The position numbers and the translations under genes are program-made. The notes beneath the pieces are model-generated. The model had not been told where the DNA came from, made no database searches, and saw only the letters and a list, made by a program, of their open reading frames with translations. Below, piece after piece: positions 1 to 8,593 of a stretch of 64,000 bases of DNA (the stretch's first letter is position 1; every line of letters begins with the position of its first letter). The DNA is from Faucicola sp902506215 (GTDB taxonomy: Bacteria > Pseudomonadota > Gammaproteobacteria > Pseudomonadales > Moraxellaceae): the NCBI GenBank assembly GCA_016888885.1, contig CP069437.1, positions 868,001 through 932,000 of the forward strand, read 5' to 3'.

Positions 1-702
1 TTACCGCAAAATACCTCATCGACCGCTATTATTGATGATAAAACGAGCGTGATACATTTAAAACAGGTGCTTAAAGTGACATTGGGCGATACGGTGAAAG
101 TCGGTATCAAAAATGGTCATTTAGGCACAGCCGTTGTGAGCAATATCCACGATTCAAGTATCGAATTATCGCAAATCCACTGTACTATTGCGCCACCTGT
201 CAAATTGCCACTGACTGTTATTTTGGCAATCCCCCGCCCCAAGGTATTGCGTCGTCTATTTTTGGACATGACGGCGATGGGTGCCCAGCATATTATTTTG
301 GTCAATAGTTACCGTAGTGAAAAGAGCTACTGGCAAACCCCTTTTTTAACTCAACTCGATAACTATATTCAGGAAGGCTTACAACAAGCCTGTGATACCG
401 TAAGCCCAACCGTGAGTCTTAAAAAACGCTTAAAACCCTTTGTTGAAGATGAACTACCTGCTTTAATTGCAGGCAAACAGGCAATTTTGGCACATCCTTA
501 TGCCAATGAGCAGTTTACCCAAGTGTGGGACAATGCCCTGCCACATGTGTTGGTGATTGGGGCTGAAGGGGGCTGGATCGATTATGAAGTCGAATTATTC
601 AAAACTGCTGGCTGCCAAGCGGCGCATATTGGCAATCGCATCTTACGCACTGAGAATGCCGTGAGTGTGCTATGCGGTCATGCTCTGTTAACTAGTCAAT
701 AA
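1..702 (+). CDS. rsmE: 16S rRNA m3U1498 methyltransferase RsmE (5' end cut by window edge)
   Basis: RsmE methylates N3 of U1498 in 16S rRNA using S-adenosylmethionine and acts on the assembled 30S subunit. The reading frame is open from base 1, and the first internal start (GTG at 49) lies inside the conserved N-terminal HLxxVLR-like region. The true start is therefore probably just upstream of the window; about ten residues appear to be missing against the usual 240-245. The C-terminal SPOUT knot is clear: IGAEGGW near the cofactor site, then GNRILRTENAV, the hallmark RILRxETA-type loop. No terminator is visible after the stop. Family assignment is secure; the start is not in view. Confidence 0.93.
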   Translation, partial: LPQNTSSTAIIDDKTSVIHLKQVLKVTLGDTVKVGIKNGHLGTAVVSNIHDSSIELSQIHCTIAPPVKLPLTVILAIPRPKVLRRLFLDMTAMGAQHIILVNSYRSEKSYWQTPFLTQLDNYIQEGLQQACDTVSPTVSLKKRLKPFVEDELPALIAGKQAILAHPYANEQFTQVWDNALPHVLVIGAEGGWIDYEVELFKTAGCQAAHIGNRILRTENAVSVLCGHALLTSQ

Positions 703-871
703 AATATCCTATAAGAACAGCCCTACATTGCCGTCAGATAACCTGCTATCGCCAAAGTTAAGCCGACGCGAGTCTGAAAAATCATTACAACATCATAACA
801 ATTTTGTCTTGGGATTGATTTTGCATAAGGGTGTATGATATTTCCTGCTTCATGTCATAACGATAAAAAAA

Positions 872-994
872 ATGGCGTCGCCTGTATCAACCGTCGACAA
901 TACCGACACACTACTTGCTACCCTTGCGTTGGGTGAAGTAGCGGTAGACTATATTGCCGATGCGCAAGCCCGTCCCGATAGTAACTTTCAATAA
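872..994 (+). CDS. Possible 40-residue small ORF or gene remnant
   Basis: ATG at 872 to TAA at 992-994. The peptide starts MASPVSTVDNTDTLLATLAL and ends ARPDSNFQ. Codon choice (GC-leaning third positions in an AT-rich spacer) looks coding, but no good ribosome binding site precedes the ATG and I recognise no family. The stop codon lies in the first copy of a 14-bp direct duplication. It could be the 3' remnant of a lost gene as easily as a working small protein. Confidence 0.25.
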   Translation: MASPVSTVDNTDTLLATLALGEVAVDYIADAQARPDSNFQ

Positions 995-1012
995 TTAATT
1001 TTCAATAATTAA
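986..1012. repeat. 14-bp direct duplication upstream of bdhA
   Basis: The core tttcaataattaa occurs at 986-998 and again at 1000-1012, with one extra t between. The first copy contains the stop codon of the small ORF at 872-994. Confidence 0.8.
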
Positions 1013-1060
1013 AACCGTCATAATAAAACCACTTTGTCATAAAAAATTAAGGAGAAAAAT

Positions 1061-1861
1061 ATGGCTACTCAACTCACTACCGATTTAACCGGTAAAGTCG
1101 CACTCGTCACTGGCTCTGCAAGTGGTATCGGCCGCGATATCGCAGAAACCTACGCCAAAGCAGGCGCTGCGGTAGGTATTGCAGATATCAACCCAGATGC
1201 GGCGCAAGCAACCGTGGATGCAATCAAAGCTGCAGGCGGTAAAGCGGTTGCCATTGCAATGGATGTGACCAATGAAGATGCGGTAAATGCTGGCGTGGAT
1301 AAACTGGTACAAGAATTTGGAGATATTGATATTTTGGTGTCCAATGCCGGTATCCAAATCATCAATCCAATCGACCAATTTAGCTACGCGGATTGGAAAA
1401 AAATGATTGCCATTCATCTAGACGGTGCTTTTTTGACTACCAAAGCGGCACTTAAATACATGTATCAAAATGATAAAGTAGGTACCGTCATTTATATGGG
1501 CTCAGTACACTCGCATGAAGCATCAGCGCTAAAAGCGCCGTACGTCTCTGCCAAACATGCGCTATTAGGTCTAGCCCGTGTATTGGCTAAAGAAGGCGCA
1601 GCCCACAACGTGCGCTCATATGTGGTATGTCCAGGCTTTGTCAAAACTCCATTGGTTGAAAAACAAATCCCAGAACAAGCCAAAGAAAAAGGCATTTCTG
1701 AAGAAGAGGTGGTGAAAAACGTAATGCTGGGTCAAACCGTTGACGGCGAATTTACCACAACCGATGATATCGCTCAATTAACCTTATTTTTAACCGCTTT
1801 CCCAACCAATGCGATGACGGGTCAATCATTTATCGCAAGTCACGGCTGGTTTATGAAATAG
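1061..1861 (+). CDS. bdhA: 3-hydroxybutyrate dehydrogenase (SDR family)
   Basis: This classical short-chain dehydrogenase is 266 aa, near the family length. It should interconvert (R)-3-hydroxybutyrate and acetoacetate with NAD(H) in the cytoplasm, linking ketone body or PHB turnover to central metabolism. Visible features are the cofactor glycine motif TGSASGIG at residues 17-24, NAG near 96, catalytic Ser148, and Tyr161/Lys165 in YVSAK. The C-terminal end (GQSFIASHGWFMK) resembles that of 3-hydroxybutyrate dehydrogenases. A strong aaggag site precedes the ATG. It is monocistronic, ending at a terminator shared with the convergent waaA. Substrate is inferred from overall similarity; another 3-hydroxyacid dehydrogenase is possible. 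Confidence 0.85.
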   Translation: MATQLTTDLTGKVALVTGSASGIGRDIAETYAKAGAAVGIADINPDAAQATVDAIKAAGGKAVAIAMDVTNEDAVNAGVDKLVQEFGDIDILVSNAGIQIINPIDQFSYADWKKMIAIHLDGAFLTTKAALKYMYQNDKVGTVIYMGSVHSHEASALKAPYVSAKHALLGLARVLAKEGAAHNVRSYVVCPGFVKTPLVEKQIPEQAKEKGISEEEVVKNVMLGQTVDGEFTTTDDIAQLTLFLTAFPTNAMTGQSFIASHGWFMK

Positions 1862-1930
1862 CTGACTGCTGGCTACAAAGCTAAAGTACAAAACAAACTA
1901 TAAGAATAGGCTACAAAATTGACTGATAAA

Positions 1931-1961
1931 AAAGGATTAGCGGGGCTAGTCCTTTTTTTTT
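1931..1961 (+). terminator. Rho-independent terminator after bdhA
   Basis: Stem aaaggattagc (1931-1941) pairs with gctagtccttt (1945-1955) around a ggg loop, with one G-T pair, followed by a run of T. An A-run on the other side may let it serve convergent waaA too. Confidence 0.85.
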
Positions 1962-1996
1962 GCGTTTGCAATCTATATAAATGGTTAATTCATGGG

Positions 1997-3370
1997 TTAC
2001 AGATCGTCAATGAACTTTCGACCATCACTCGCCACAGGTTCATGGTCAATTTTTTGAATCTCTGATTTTATAAGCCGTTCATTGTTATCAGCGATACATT
2101 GCATGATCATGGCAAGTTGTTGCTTGGTCGCATCTTGATATTTTTCTGCTAAAATTTGCCCGACGTGACCGGCAGTTTGGGCGGCTTTTGGGTTGGCAAG
2201 CCAGCGAGCCAGTTGCTGTGTTAATTCATCACTACCATTGACTTGCACCAATGCACCGGCTTGTTTTAACTGATCTACAATCAGTTGGCAAGATTGGGTA
2301 TACTGCCCCATAATAATGGGCTTGCCGACAATGGCTGCTTCTATTGGATTATGCCCCCCGATATTGACCAAAGACCCACCGACAATGGCAATATCTGAGA
2401 GTGCATACCACACGCCAAGCTCACCCATACTATCTGCCAAATAAACGCTCTCGTTTTTGGCAGGTTCGCCATCTTGACTACGACGAATCACCGGCAAATT
2501 TTTGGAATCAATCAATTTGGCGACATCATCAAACCGCTCGGGGTGACGTGGCACGATAATGAGTAGCGGATGACGGTTGGCATACTGGGCTTTCACGGTT
2601 AAAAAGCTGTCTAAAATTGCCAACTCTTCGCCTTCATGGGTACTGGCTGCCAAAATCACGGCACGATCTGACAAGTTCCAATTTTCTCGTAACTTTTCGG
2701 CACGGCTTAACATCAATGGGTTGGTTTTACTAGACCATTTAAGCGAGCTGGCAATACGAATTTTGTCACTGGTAGCACCCAATTGGCGAAAGCGTTTGGC
2801 AGAATCGCTGTCTTGGGCGATGATAAGGCTTAAATTCTCCATCATACTTTGGCTAAGCTTGGCAGCTTTTTGATACCCCTTAAAAGATTTTTCAGACAAG
2901 CGACCATTGACCAAAATCGTGGCAATTTGACGATTGTTGAGTTCAGCAAGCGTGGTGCCCCACAATTCAGTCTCGATAAATAACGCGGCGACGGGTTGGA
3001 CATGGGCCAAAAATTTATCAATCACTGCTTTGCTATCAACCGGTACAAAACTATGGTACACCTTGCCTGCTGCTATCTCAGGCGCAAAAAGCTGCTCGAC
3101 GCGGTGATAGCCTGTATGGGTAGTATTGGTTACCCAGAGCGCATAGCCTTGCGCGAGCAAATCTCTTAAAATCGGTTCGGCGGTATTGGTTTCACCCAGT
3201 GACACCGCATGACACCAAATCATCGGCTGATGGGTGTGAATCTCAGGAAACACTTGACCGAAGCGTTGCTGCTTTTCATTAGGCAAGGTGGTTTTGCTCG
3301 CAAGTTTTAGTTGGTATAGTGGCTTTAACAGCGACATGGCGAGACGATAGTATAACGGTGTGGCTTGCAT
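1997..3370 (-). CDS. waaA: 3-deoxy-D-manno-octulosonic acid (Kdo) transferase
   Basis: WaaA adds Kdo from CMP-Kdo to the lipid A precursor at the inner face of the cytoplasmic membrane, the step that starts the LPS/LOS core. The protein is 457 aa, about 30 longer than E. coli WaaA, the excess lying at the C-terminus. An N-terminal hydrophobic stretch is followed by the HAVSLGET motif, whose Glu60 matches the family's catalytic base. The GT-B C-terminal half contains GGSLVNIGGHNPIEAA, the CMP-Kdo binding signature. Start is ATG at 3370. The Kdo-making genes kdsD and kdsC are 24 kb away in this window. Whether it adds one or two Kdo residues cannot be seen. Confidence 0.95.
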   Translation of the reverse strand: MQATPLYYRLAMSLLKPLYQLKLASKTTLPNEKQQRFGQVFPEIHTHQPMIWCHAVSLGETNTAEPILRDLLAQGYALWVTNTTHTGYHRVEQLFAPEIAAGKVYHSFVPVDSKAVIDKFLAHVQPVAALFIETELWGTTLAELNNRQIATILVNGRLSEKSFKGYQKAAKLSQSMMENLSLIIAQDSDSAKRFRQLGATSDKIRIASSLKWSSKTNPLMLSRAEKLRENWNLSDRAVILAASTHEGEELAILDSFLTVKAQYANRHPLLIIVPRHPERFDDVAKLIDSKNLPVIRRSQDGEPAKNESVYLADSMGELGVWYALSDIAIVGGSLVNIGGHNPIEAAIVGKPIIMGQYTQSCQLIVDQLKQAGALVQVNGSDELTQQLARWLANPKAAQTAGHVGQILAEKYQDATKQQLAMIMQCIADNNERLIKSEIQKIDHEPVASDGRKFIDDL

Positions 3371-3437
3371 AACGATTCTTGAAACAACTTAATAAAAAAT
3401 GCCGTCATTGTAAAAAACGAGGGCTAAAATAGCAATA

Positions 3438-3468
3438 AAAAAACCCTACTTTGTAAGTAGGGTTTTTG
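3438..3468 (-). terminator. Rho-independent terminator after ppa
   Basis: Inverted repeat aaaaaccctact / agtagggttttt around ttgta (3439-3467). Read on the minus strand it ends in a T-run, directly downstream of ppa. Confidence 0.85.
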
Positions 3469-3501
3469 AACTTAAGCGTTAGCTATATTCAACACCAGCC
3501 A

Positions 3502-4035
3502 TTAGGCTTGTTCTGTCCAACGTTTTTGTGATTCTTTAATCACCGCTTTGGCTTCTTCAATGTCGCCCCAGCTTTCAACTTTGGTTGTGCCCGCTTTTTT
3601 CAAATCTTTATAGTGATTAAAATGGAACTCGATTTGCTTAATCAGCTGCTGTGGTAAATCTGCTAGGGTATTAATCGCGTTACCGTTGTTGCGGTCATCG
3701 GCAGGTACTACGACCACTTTATCATCTACTTCACCATCATCCACGAATTTCATCACGCCAATGACTTTGGCTTCGATAAAGATGCCTGTTGGTAGCGGGG
3801 TGTCAGTGATGATCAGTGCGTCTAATTCGTCGCCATCTTCATCAAGGGTTTGTGGGATAAAACCATAGTTGGTTGGTTTGGCAAATAATTGTGGCTCTAC
3901 GCGGTCAAGTTGCATCACGCCAAGTTTACGGTTCCATTCGATTTTGTTGTTTGAACCCGCTGGAATCTCGATAACCACGTTAATCACGCCGCCATCAACA
4001 TCACCCGCATCAAGAATTTGGTTAAAATCTGCCAT
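3502..4035 (-). CDS. ppa: Inorganic pyrophosphatase
   Basis: Family I soluble pyrophosphatase, 177 aa, cytoplasmic. It hydrolyses pyrophosphate and so pulls nucleic acid and protein synthesis forward. The metal-binding signature appears as DEDGDELDALIITD (normally DGDPxDxLV-like), with ELDRV-type and YGFIPQT motifs upstream (here MQLDRVEP and YGFIPQTLDEDG). An aagga ribosome binding site lies ahead of the ATG at 4033-4035. It is a single-gene unit with its own terminator. Nothing unusual apart from Glu in place of the common Pro in the DGDxxD motif. Confidence 0.95.
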   Translation of the reverse strand: MADFNQILDAGDVDGGVINVVIEIPAGSNNKIEWNRKLGVMQLDRVEPQLFAKPTNYGFIPQTLDEDGDELDALIITDTPLPTGIFIEAKVIGVMKFVDDGEVDDKVVVVPADDRNNGNAINTLADLPQQLIKQIEFHFNHYKDLKKAGTTKVESWGDIEEAKAVIKESQKRWTEQA

Positions 4036-4233
4036 GAGTTTTTCCTTTTTGTTAGTAAAGTTGTTTAGAAAACTGCTTGTAAAAAAGTAGCCTAAAAGTG
4101 GGTTGATTATAGCAAAGTCTGTTGGCTTTCTCTATTTTTTCCCGCCGCAACTTCTAGGAAATTATGAATATGCATAGGCAAGTTTGGAATTAAAAAATTG
4201 CTCGTTTAACATCCTGTGTTAATTAAAATCCAC

Positions 4234-4944
4234 TTACTTTTCAATAAACTTGGCTTTGTCTTTAAACATACATTCGTCATACACTGGGCATTTGCCACAT
4301 TCGGGACTTCTAGCTTTACAAGTATAACGCCCATGCAAAATCAAATAATGGTGCGCGTCCAATATATAGTCCTGTGGTATGCGTGCGATGAGTTTATCTT
4401 CCACTTCTCGCACATTTTTACCCGTTGCCAAGCCTGTGCGATTGCCGACACGAAAAATATGGGTATCTACTGCCATAGTGGGCTGCCCAAAGGCGGTGTT
4501 AAGCACCACATTGGCAGTTTTTCGCCCTACCCCTGCCAGGCTTTCAAGCTCGTGGCGGGTTTGCGGTACTTCGCTAGCAAATTTATCCACCAAGTCTTGG
4601 CAGCATTTCATCACATTTTTGGCTTTGCTATTATATAGCCCAATGGTTTTGATATAACTTTTTAGCCCAGCTTCACCCAAATCTAAAATTGCTTGCGGGG
4701 TATTGGCAACGGCATACAATTTACGGGTAGCCAGATTGACACTGACATCGGTGGCTTGTGCCGACAGTATGACCGCAATCAACAATTCAAAGTTGCTCTG
4801 ATATTCCAGCTCCGTCTCTGGTTTTTCAATGGCTGCGGCTAATTTTTGGAAAAACGGCAACACGTTTTTATTGGGCATGCGCCGTGAGGGCGGTGTCTCT
4901 GCGGTTTTGGGCACTTGGATTTTTGCTTTGATGTTGGCAACCAT
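4234..4944 (-). CDS. nth: Endonuclease III (DNA glycosylase/AP lyase)
   Basis: Nth removes oxidised pyrimidines and cleaves the resulting AP site. The helix-hairpin-helix LAGVGRKTANVV carries catalytic Lys142, and Asp160 sits in AVDTHIFRV. The C-terminal [4Fe-4S] loop is C209-x6-C216-x2-C219-x5-C225, as in E. coli. At 236 aa it has about 25 extra N-terminal residues over E. coli Nth. It starts 15 bp after rsxB, so the two are likely co-transcribed; an rsxB(rnfB)-nth pairing is common in gammaproteobacteria. Confidence 0.97.
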   Translation of the reverse strand: MVANIKAKIQVPKTAETPPSRRMPNKNVLPFFQKLAAAIEKPETELEYQSNFELLIAVILSAQATDVSVNLATRKLYAVANTPQAILDLGEAGLKSYIKTIGLYNSKAKNVMKCCQDLVDKFASEVPQTRHELESLAGVGRKTANVVLNTAFGQPTMAVDTHIFRVGNRTGLATGKNVREVEDKLIARIPQDYILDAHHYLILHGRYTCKARSPECGKCPVYDECMFKDKAKFIEK

Positions 4945-4959
4945 GATGCACTCTTTAGG

Positions 4960-5769
4960 TTATGGCAGTGTCGCAAGTTGCTGCTGCAAGGCTTGCACCA
5001 AGGCTTGTTTATTGTCATCAGCGCGTACCGCAAGTTGTTTTTCTAATTTTTTGATTTGGGTGCGTAGTTTTGCCGCTTCGATGGCGTTTTTAGCCGCTGC
5101 TGCATCGATATCGACTTTGATATCATTGAGTTTGGCTTGTACCATACTGACCACAGGTTTGGCATTGGTGTTGTCATTGACTTGGCGTTCGATACGATCA
5201 AGGTGGGCGTAATAGCGCGCGCGTAATCCGTCTTGCTCGGTTTGCCTTGTCGCGTCATCCATCAACCGTGTAAAGGGCACCAGCTCGATGCAGTCCACTG
5301 GACAGGGTGGCAAACACAGCTCACAACCTGTGCATAGGTCGGTAAAAATGGTGTGCATACGCTTGCCCGAGCCAATAATGGCATCGACGGGACACGCAGG
5401 GATACATTTAGTACAGCCAATGCAATCTTCTTCTCGAATGATGGCTCGCATTTCCATCGGACGATTGGTAGCGGGATCGGTTTGCCATTTTGAGGCTTCA
5501 GCCGTCAGCGGGATACGCCCAAGCAACTTGCCGATTTGGTCGGTGACTGATTGTCCACCGGGCACGCATTGGTTATGCGATTCGCCCAGTGTGACAATGG
5601 CGGTGGCATACGGCAGACAGCCTTCAGGATGACCGCATAGCCCGCATTGGGTTTGCGGCAGGACTTGGTCGATTTGTTGTATTAATCGTTGATGCTCGAT
5701 ACTTAGGCTATTTAGGTTTAAATTATTAAATAGATTGGGTACCTTGAAAACAGGTTGGCTATCAGACAT
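4960..5769 (-). CDS. rsxB: RnfB/RsxB-type ferredoxin subunit, no membrane anchor
   Basis: 269 aa iron-sulfur protein of the RnfB family, which in full complexes passes electrons between ferredoxin or NADH and the membrane. Residues about 35-60 carry the Fe-S domain CGLCGHPEGCLPYA. Two ferredoxin-type [4Fe-4S] motifs follow (CIGCTKCIPACP and CTGCELCLPPCP), then a Lys/Ala-rich helical tail. The N-terminus begins MSDSQPVFKVPNLFNN and lacks the hydrophobic anchor of canonical RnfB. No other rnf/rsx gene is in the window; the only partner is nth, 15 bp downstream. A role in delivering electrons to Fe-S proteins such as Nth or SoxR is inference. Confidence 0.85.
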   Translation of the reverse strand: MSDSQPVFKVPNLFNNLNLNSLSIEHQRLIQQIDQVLPQTQCGLCGHPEGCLPYATAIVTLGESHNQCVPGGQSVTDQIGKLLGRIPLTAEASKWQTDPATNRPMEMRAIIREEDCIGCTKCIPACPVDAIIGSGKRMHTIFTDLCTGCELCLPPCPVDCIELVPFTRLMDDATRQTEQDGLRARYYAHLDRIERQVNDNTNAKPVVSMVQAKLNDIKVDIDAAAAKNAIEAAKLRTQIKKLEKQLAVRADDNKQALVQALQQQLATLP

Positions 5770-5840
5770 GGCTCAATTTTTATTCACTATAATTATCAGT
5801 GTATATTTTACCATAGCTCATGCCTATTTCGCCTATAACC

Positions 5841-5866
5841 TATCAAGACAAATTATCAAGACAAAT
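5841..5866. repeat. 13-bp tandem duplication between nudC and rsxB
   Basis: Two perfect adjacent copies of tatcaagacaaat at 5841-5853 and 5854-5866, about 30 bp past the nudC stop. Confidence 0.9.
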
Positions 5867-5895
5867 GATGAAAAAAAGTCACTTAATCAATCTGT

Positions 5896-6705
5896 TTAAG
5901 ATTGGTAATGCTGTTTGACCCATTCGATCAGTTGATAAGCAATCGTACCTTTTGGCGGAATGATAGGGCCGTTTTCATCTAAACTATCTATATCAAAAAA
6001 TTGGGCATCCATCAGCTCATTGTTATCTATGGTGATATCGCCACTTTGGTAATCTGCAATAAAGCCTACCATTAAATTGCTGGGAAAAGGCCACGGTTGG
6101 CTGCCAAAATAGCGCAAATTGCTGACAGATAACCCCACCTCTTCCATCACTTCACGATGCACGCATTGCTCTAAGCTCTCACCCACTTCCACAAAACCTG
6201 CCAGCACGGTATACATTTTGCTATCGGTCGCCCGTAGATGATGCGCCAACAAAATCTGCGGTTTATCCGCGCTGGTTTTGATGATGGCGGTGATGATACA
6301 AGGTTGTACTCTAGGATATTGGTGATAATGGCAGCTGGGGCAAACGGTGGCATTTTCAATGGGGTGTAACTCCGTGGGCGTACCACAGCGGCTACAAAAT
6401 TGATGATCTTGACGCCAGCGCAACAACTGCATGGCTTTGGCTAATTGGCTGGTTTGTAGCGCATCAAGGCTGCCAATCAGATGTCGAAAGCGCAGAAACT
6501 CAATCTGTCCTGTAATCGCTTCTGGCAATTGTGACAGGTCGATATCTTGATGGGCAATAGCATAAATACTGTTGCCTGCCTCATCGGTATTCACTTTAAC
6601 GGCCTGAGCGGGCACGTTTTCACAACGATAAAAAAAAGGAAGTCCGCCTATACAAGCGAACTTATCGTTATCATAAATAAGCAAATAATGGTGTAATACG
6701 GTCAT
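5896..6705 (-). CDS. nudC: NAD+ diphosphatase / NAD-cap hydrolase NudC
   Basis: Nudix enzyme cleaving NAD(H) to NMN(H) and AMP and able to remove NAD caps from RNA. It has a four-Cys zinc ribbon (CSRCG...CPSCH), the Nudix box GFVEVGESLEQCVHREVMEE and, after it, the NudC-specific SQPWPFP motif. I place the start at ATG 6703-6705 (269 aa); an in-frame TTG lies 12 bp upstream. It begins about 18 bp after fimL ends on the same strand, so both may share a transcript. All residues needed for catalysis are present. Confidence 0.95.
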   Translation of the reverse strand: MTVLHHYLLIYDNDKFACIGGLPFFYRCENVPAQAVKVNTDEAGNSIYAIAHQDIDLSQLPEAITGQIEFLRFRHLIGSLDALQTSQLAKAMQLLRWRQDHQFCSRCGTPTELHPIENATVCPSCHYHQYPRVQPCIITAIIKTSADKPQILLAHHLRATDSKMYTVLAGFVEVGESLEQCVHREVMEEVGLSVSNLRYFGSQPWPFPSNLMVGFIADYQSGDITIDNNELMDAQFFDIDSLDENGPIIPPKGTIAYQLIEWVKQHYQS

Positions 6706-6723
6706 ATTGGTTACCAAATTACC

Positions 6724-8400
6724 CTAAGCCACAAGCATGTGTTGTAAGCTGCGATAGCCGACATACATTGCATGGTTGCCTGCAGGTTTGTTCGTTTCAA
6801 GACTTTCTAGATAATAATCGGCTGATATCACAATATCGGCAATTTTAGCAAGCTCATGCTCTGACAACTCGCGACCCTGTTGCTCGATTAAGTTTTGTAG
6901 CACTGTGGCACCGCGTTTGAGCAGTTGGCTTTGTCGAGGTAAGTTTAAAAATAAGCAAGCACCCGAGATAGCGCGCATCATATCAGGCACAGGCGTGATA
7001 TGTAAAATATCTTTGTCGGTGTCATTTAGATAATCATTGAGCGCAGTTTCAATGGTGGCAATCGCGGTACGGCTTTCTTGGACGAGCGTGTTGTGAGCCG
7101 TTTCGATTTGATGTAGCGAAATCGTTTGGTTGTACACCGGCAATGTCACCGCACCTGGGGTATGTGATTTTGCTAGGTTAATTGCCGCATTTTCTGCCAT
7201 CATTAAAGTGCCAAGCAATTCATCAAAATCATCAGGCGTTGGCTGCGTCCAAGTTTTTACTTTGCCAATTTGTTGAGACAGCGCTGCACTCACCTCATTT
7301 AAATTTAAGGTTTTAAACACGCTACTTAAATCATGCAAATGCTGCGCCATGGTATCAATCTCATCTGTACTTGAATTGAGATTAACTTGGCGAGCATAAC
7401 TGTCACTGGCAGATTTTATCAAATCAATTTCTTGCTGGATGAGCTGGTTAAGCGTACTGGTCACGTCACGGTCAGGTCCAAATAAGAAGCGGCGCATGGT
7501 TTTTAGCTGGGTTTCGTCTAAAGTATTGGCCGAGAATTTGTGCTGAACTTGCAAGGCAAGCTGGCTATCTCTTGAACTGGCAAATTGCACCAAATCAGCA
7601 AAGCGAGAATCATTGACAGGTAGATAGTCATTAAATTGTTGTTCAACAAAAATCAGCGCCCGCTTTTGCAGGTTACTAAGCGGTAAAGCCCCTGCCAAAT
7701 CTGATACCGCCGCATCAGCAGCATGCCAAAACAAACTATCGGTACGTTTTGAAACCATTTCACACGCAGCTTGCATGGCTTTGAGTTTTTCTCGCTCTTT
7801 TGGCGATAATTGATTGCTTTGTGCAGTGAGTGCTACGCTTAGACCTGCGCGATAAGCTTCCACCAGTTTTTTTGGATCAATGCCGAGTGATTTTAATGGT
7901 TGGTAATTTTGTTCTGGATTGGCAATTACGATACTGCTGTTTTTATTGGCAGTTAAGTCTGATAGCTGCAGTGCTGGCTGATTCAAATCGCTGTGAAGTT
8001 GATTAATAATCGGCAACAACAGCGAGGGTTCAATGGTCTCTTTAAGTAATACAAACTCGATATAACGCGCCAACGTCATGATGCCTTCTGACACATCCAT
8101 CATCATGTCATTGCTCGGTTGGTCGCGCTCGTCATAGAGTTTTTGCAGTCCTGCCGATAGACTATTGGCAAGTTCATAGCCTTCCTCTAATTGAATCAAC
8201 CGCAATACTTTTGCCAATTGCGCCAAGGTATCCACGGAATCAAGTAGCAAAGGTGCTTGACTACTGTCGTCATTAAACTCACTTAAGTGCATCTCGGCAT
8301 CATGTAGCGTCACGGCAAGTTCAGGTCTTAATAAATGCAATGAAGGCAAATCAAAATTGGTGGCCGTTAGTTTTTGTGAGTTAGGACTTGGCAGACTCAT
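6724..8400 (-). CDS. fimL: FimL-like regulator of type IV pili
   Basis: 558 aa helical protein resembling Pseudomonas FimL, itself similar to the N-terminal histidine-phosphotransfer-like region of ChpA but without the phosphorylatable His or the kinase modules. In Pseudomonas FimL works with the Chp system and adenylate cyclase CyaB to control twitching and cAMP. Length matches (P. aeruginosa FimL is about 557 aa). No signal or membrane segment is visible, so it is cytoplasmic. The assignment rests on size, all-helical make-up and N-terminal likeness (acidic helix, then LLDSVDTLAQLAKVLRLIQL). Other pilus regulators in the window are the PilS-like kinase and PilZ. Confidence 0.72.
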   Translation of the reverse strand: MSLPSPNSQKLTATNFDLPSLHLLRPELAVTLHDAEMHLSEFNDDSSQAPLLLDSVDTLAQLAKVLRLIQLEEGYELANSLSAGLQKLYDERDQPSNDMMMDVSEGIMTLARYIEFVLLKETIEPSLLLPIINQLHSDLNQPALQLSDLTANKNSSIVIANPEQNYQPLKSLGIDPKKLVEAYRAGLSVALTAQSNQLSPKEREKLKAMQAACEMVSKRTDSLFWHAADAAVSDLAGALPLSNLQKRALIFVEQQFNDYLPVNDSRFADLVQFASSRDSQLALQVQHKFSANTLDETQLKTMRRFLFGPDRDVTSTLNQLIQQEIDLIKSASDSYARQVNLNSSTDEIDTMAQHLHDLSSVFKTLNLNEVSAALSQQIGKVKTWTQPTPDDFDELLGTLMMAENAAINLAKSHTPGAVTLPVYNQTISLHQIETAHNTLVQESRTAIATIETALNDYLNDTDKDILHITPVPDMMRAISGACLFLNLPRQSQLLKRGATVLQNLIEQQGRELSEHELAKIADIVISADYYLESLETNKPAGNHAMYVGYRSLQHMLVA

Positions 8401-8593
8401 GTTTTTTTATCCAAAATGATTTTAGGGTGATAAAGGTAAAATGACAGCTACATTTATTGCTGATTATTGTAAGACGTCCCTATACCAGTGTCTATGTCAA
8501 AGTGTTAATACCCGCACAATAATTACACTTTATCATGAAATTTTGCCCATCAAAGAAATGACGTGACAAAATTTAATGAGACAATTTTTATTG

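Larger units (their letters stand above)
703..1060. other. Intergenic region between rsmE and the dehydrogenase gene
   Basis: Bases 703-871 hold nothing I recognise. A 40-codon open frame follows at 872-994, and a 14-bp direct duplication (core tttcaataattaa) lies at 986-1012. A clear ribosome binding site (aaggag) sits at about 1050 for the next gene. Confidence 0.5.

Noticed and set aside
5841..5866. Duplicated 13-mer as phage attachment site
   Set aside because: The copies are adjacent, with no integrase or foreign DNA between them; it fits the general tandem duplication pattern.
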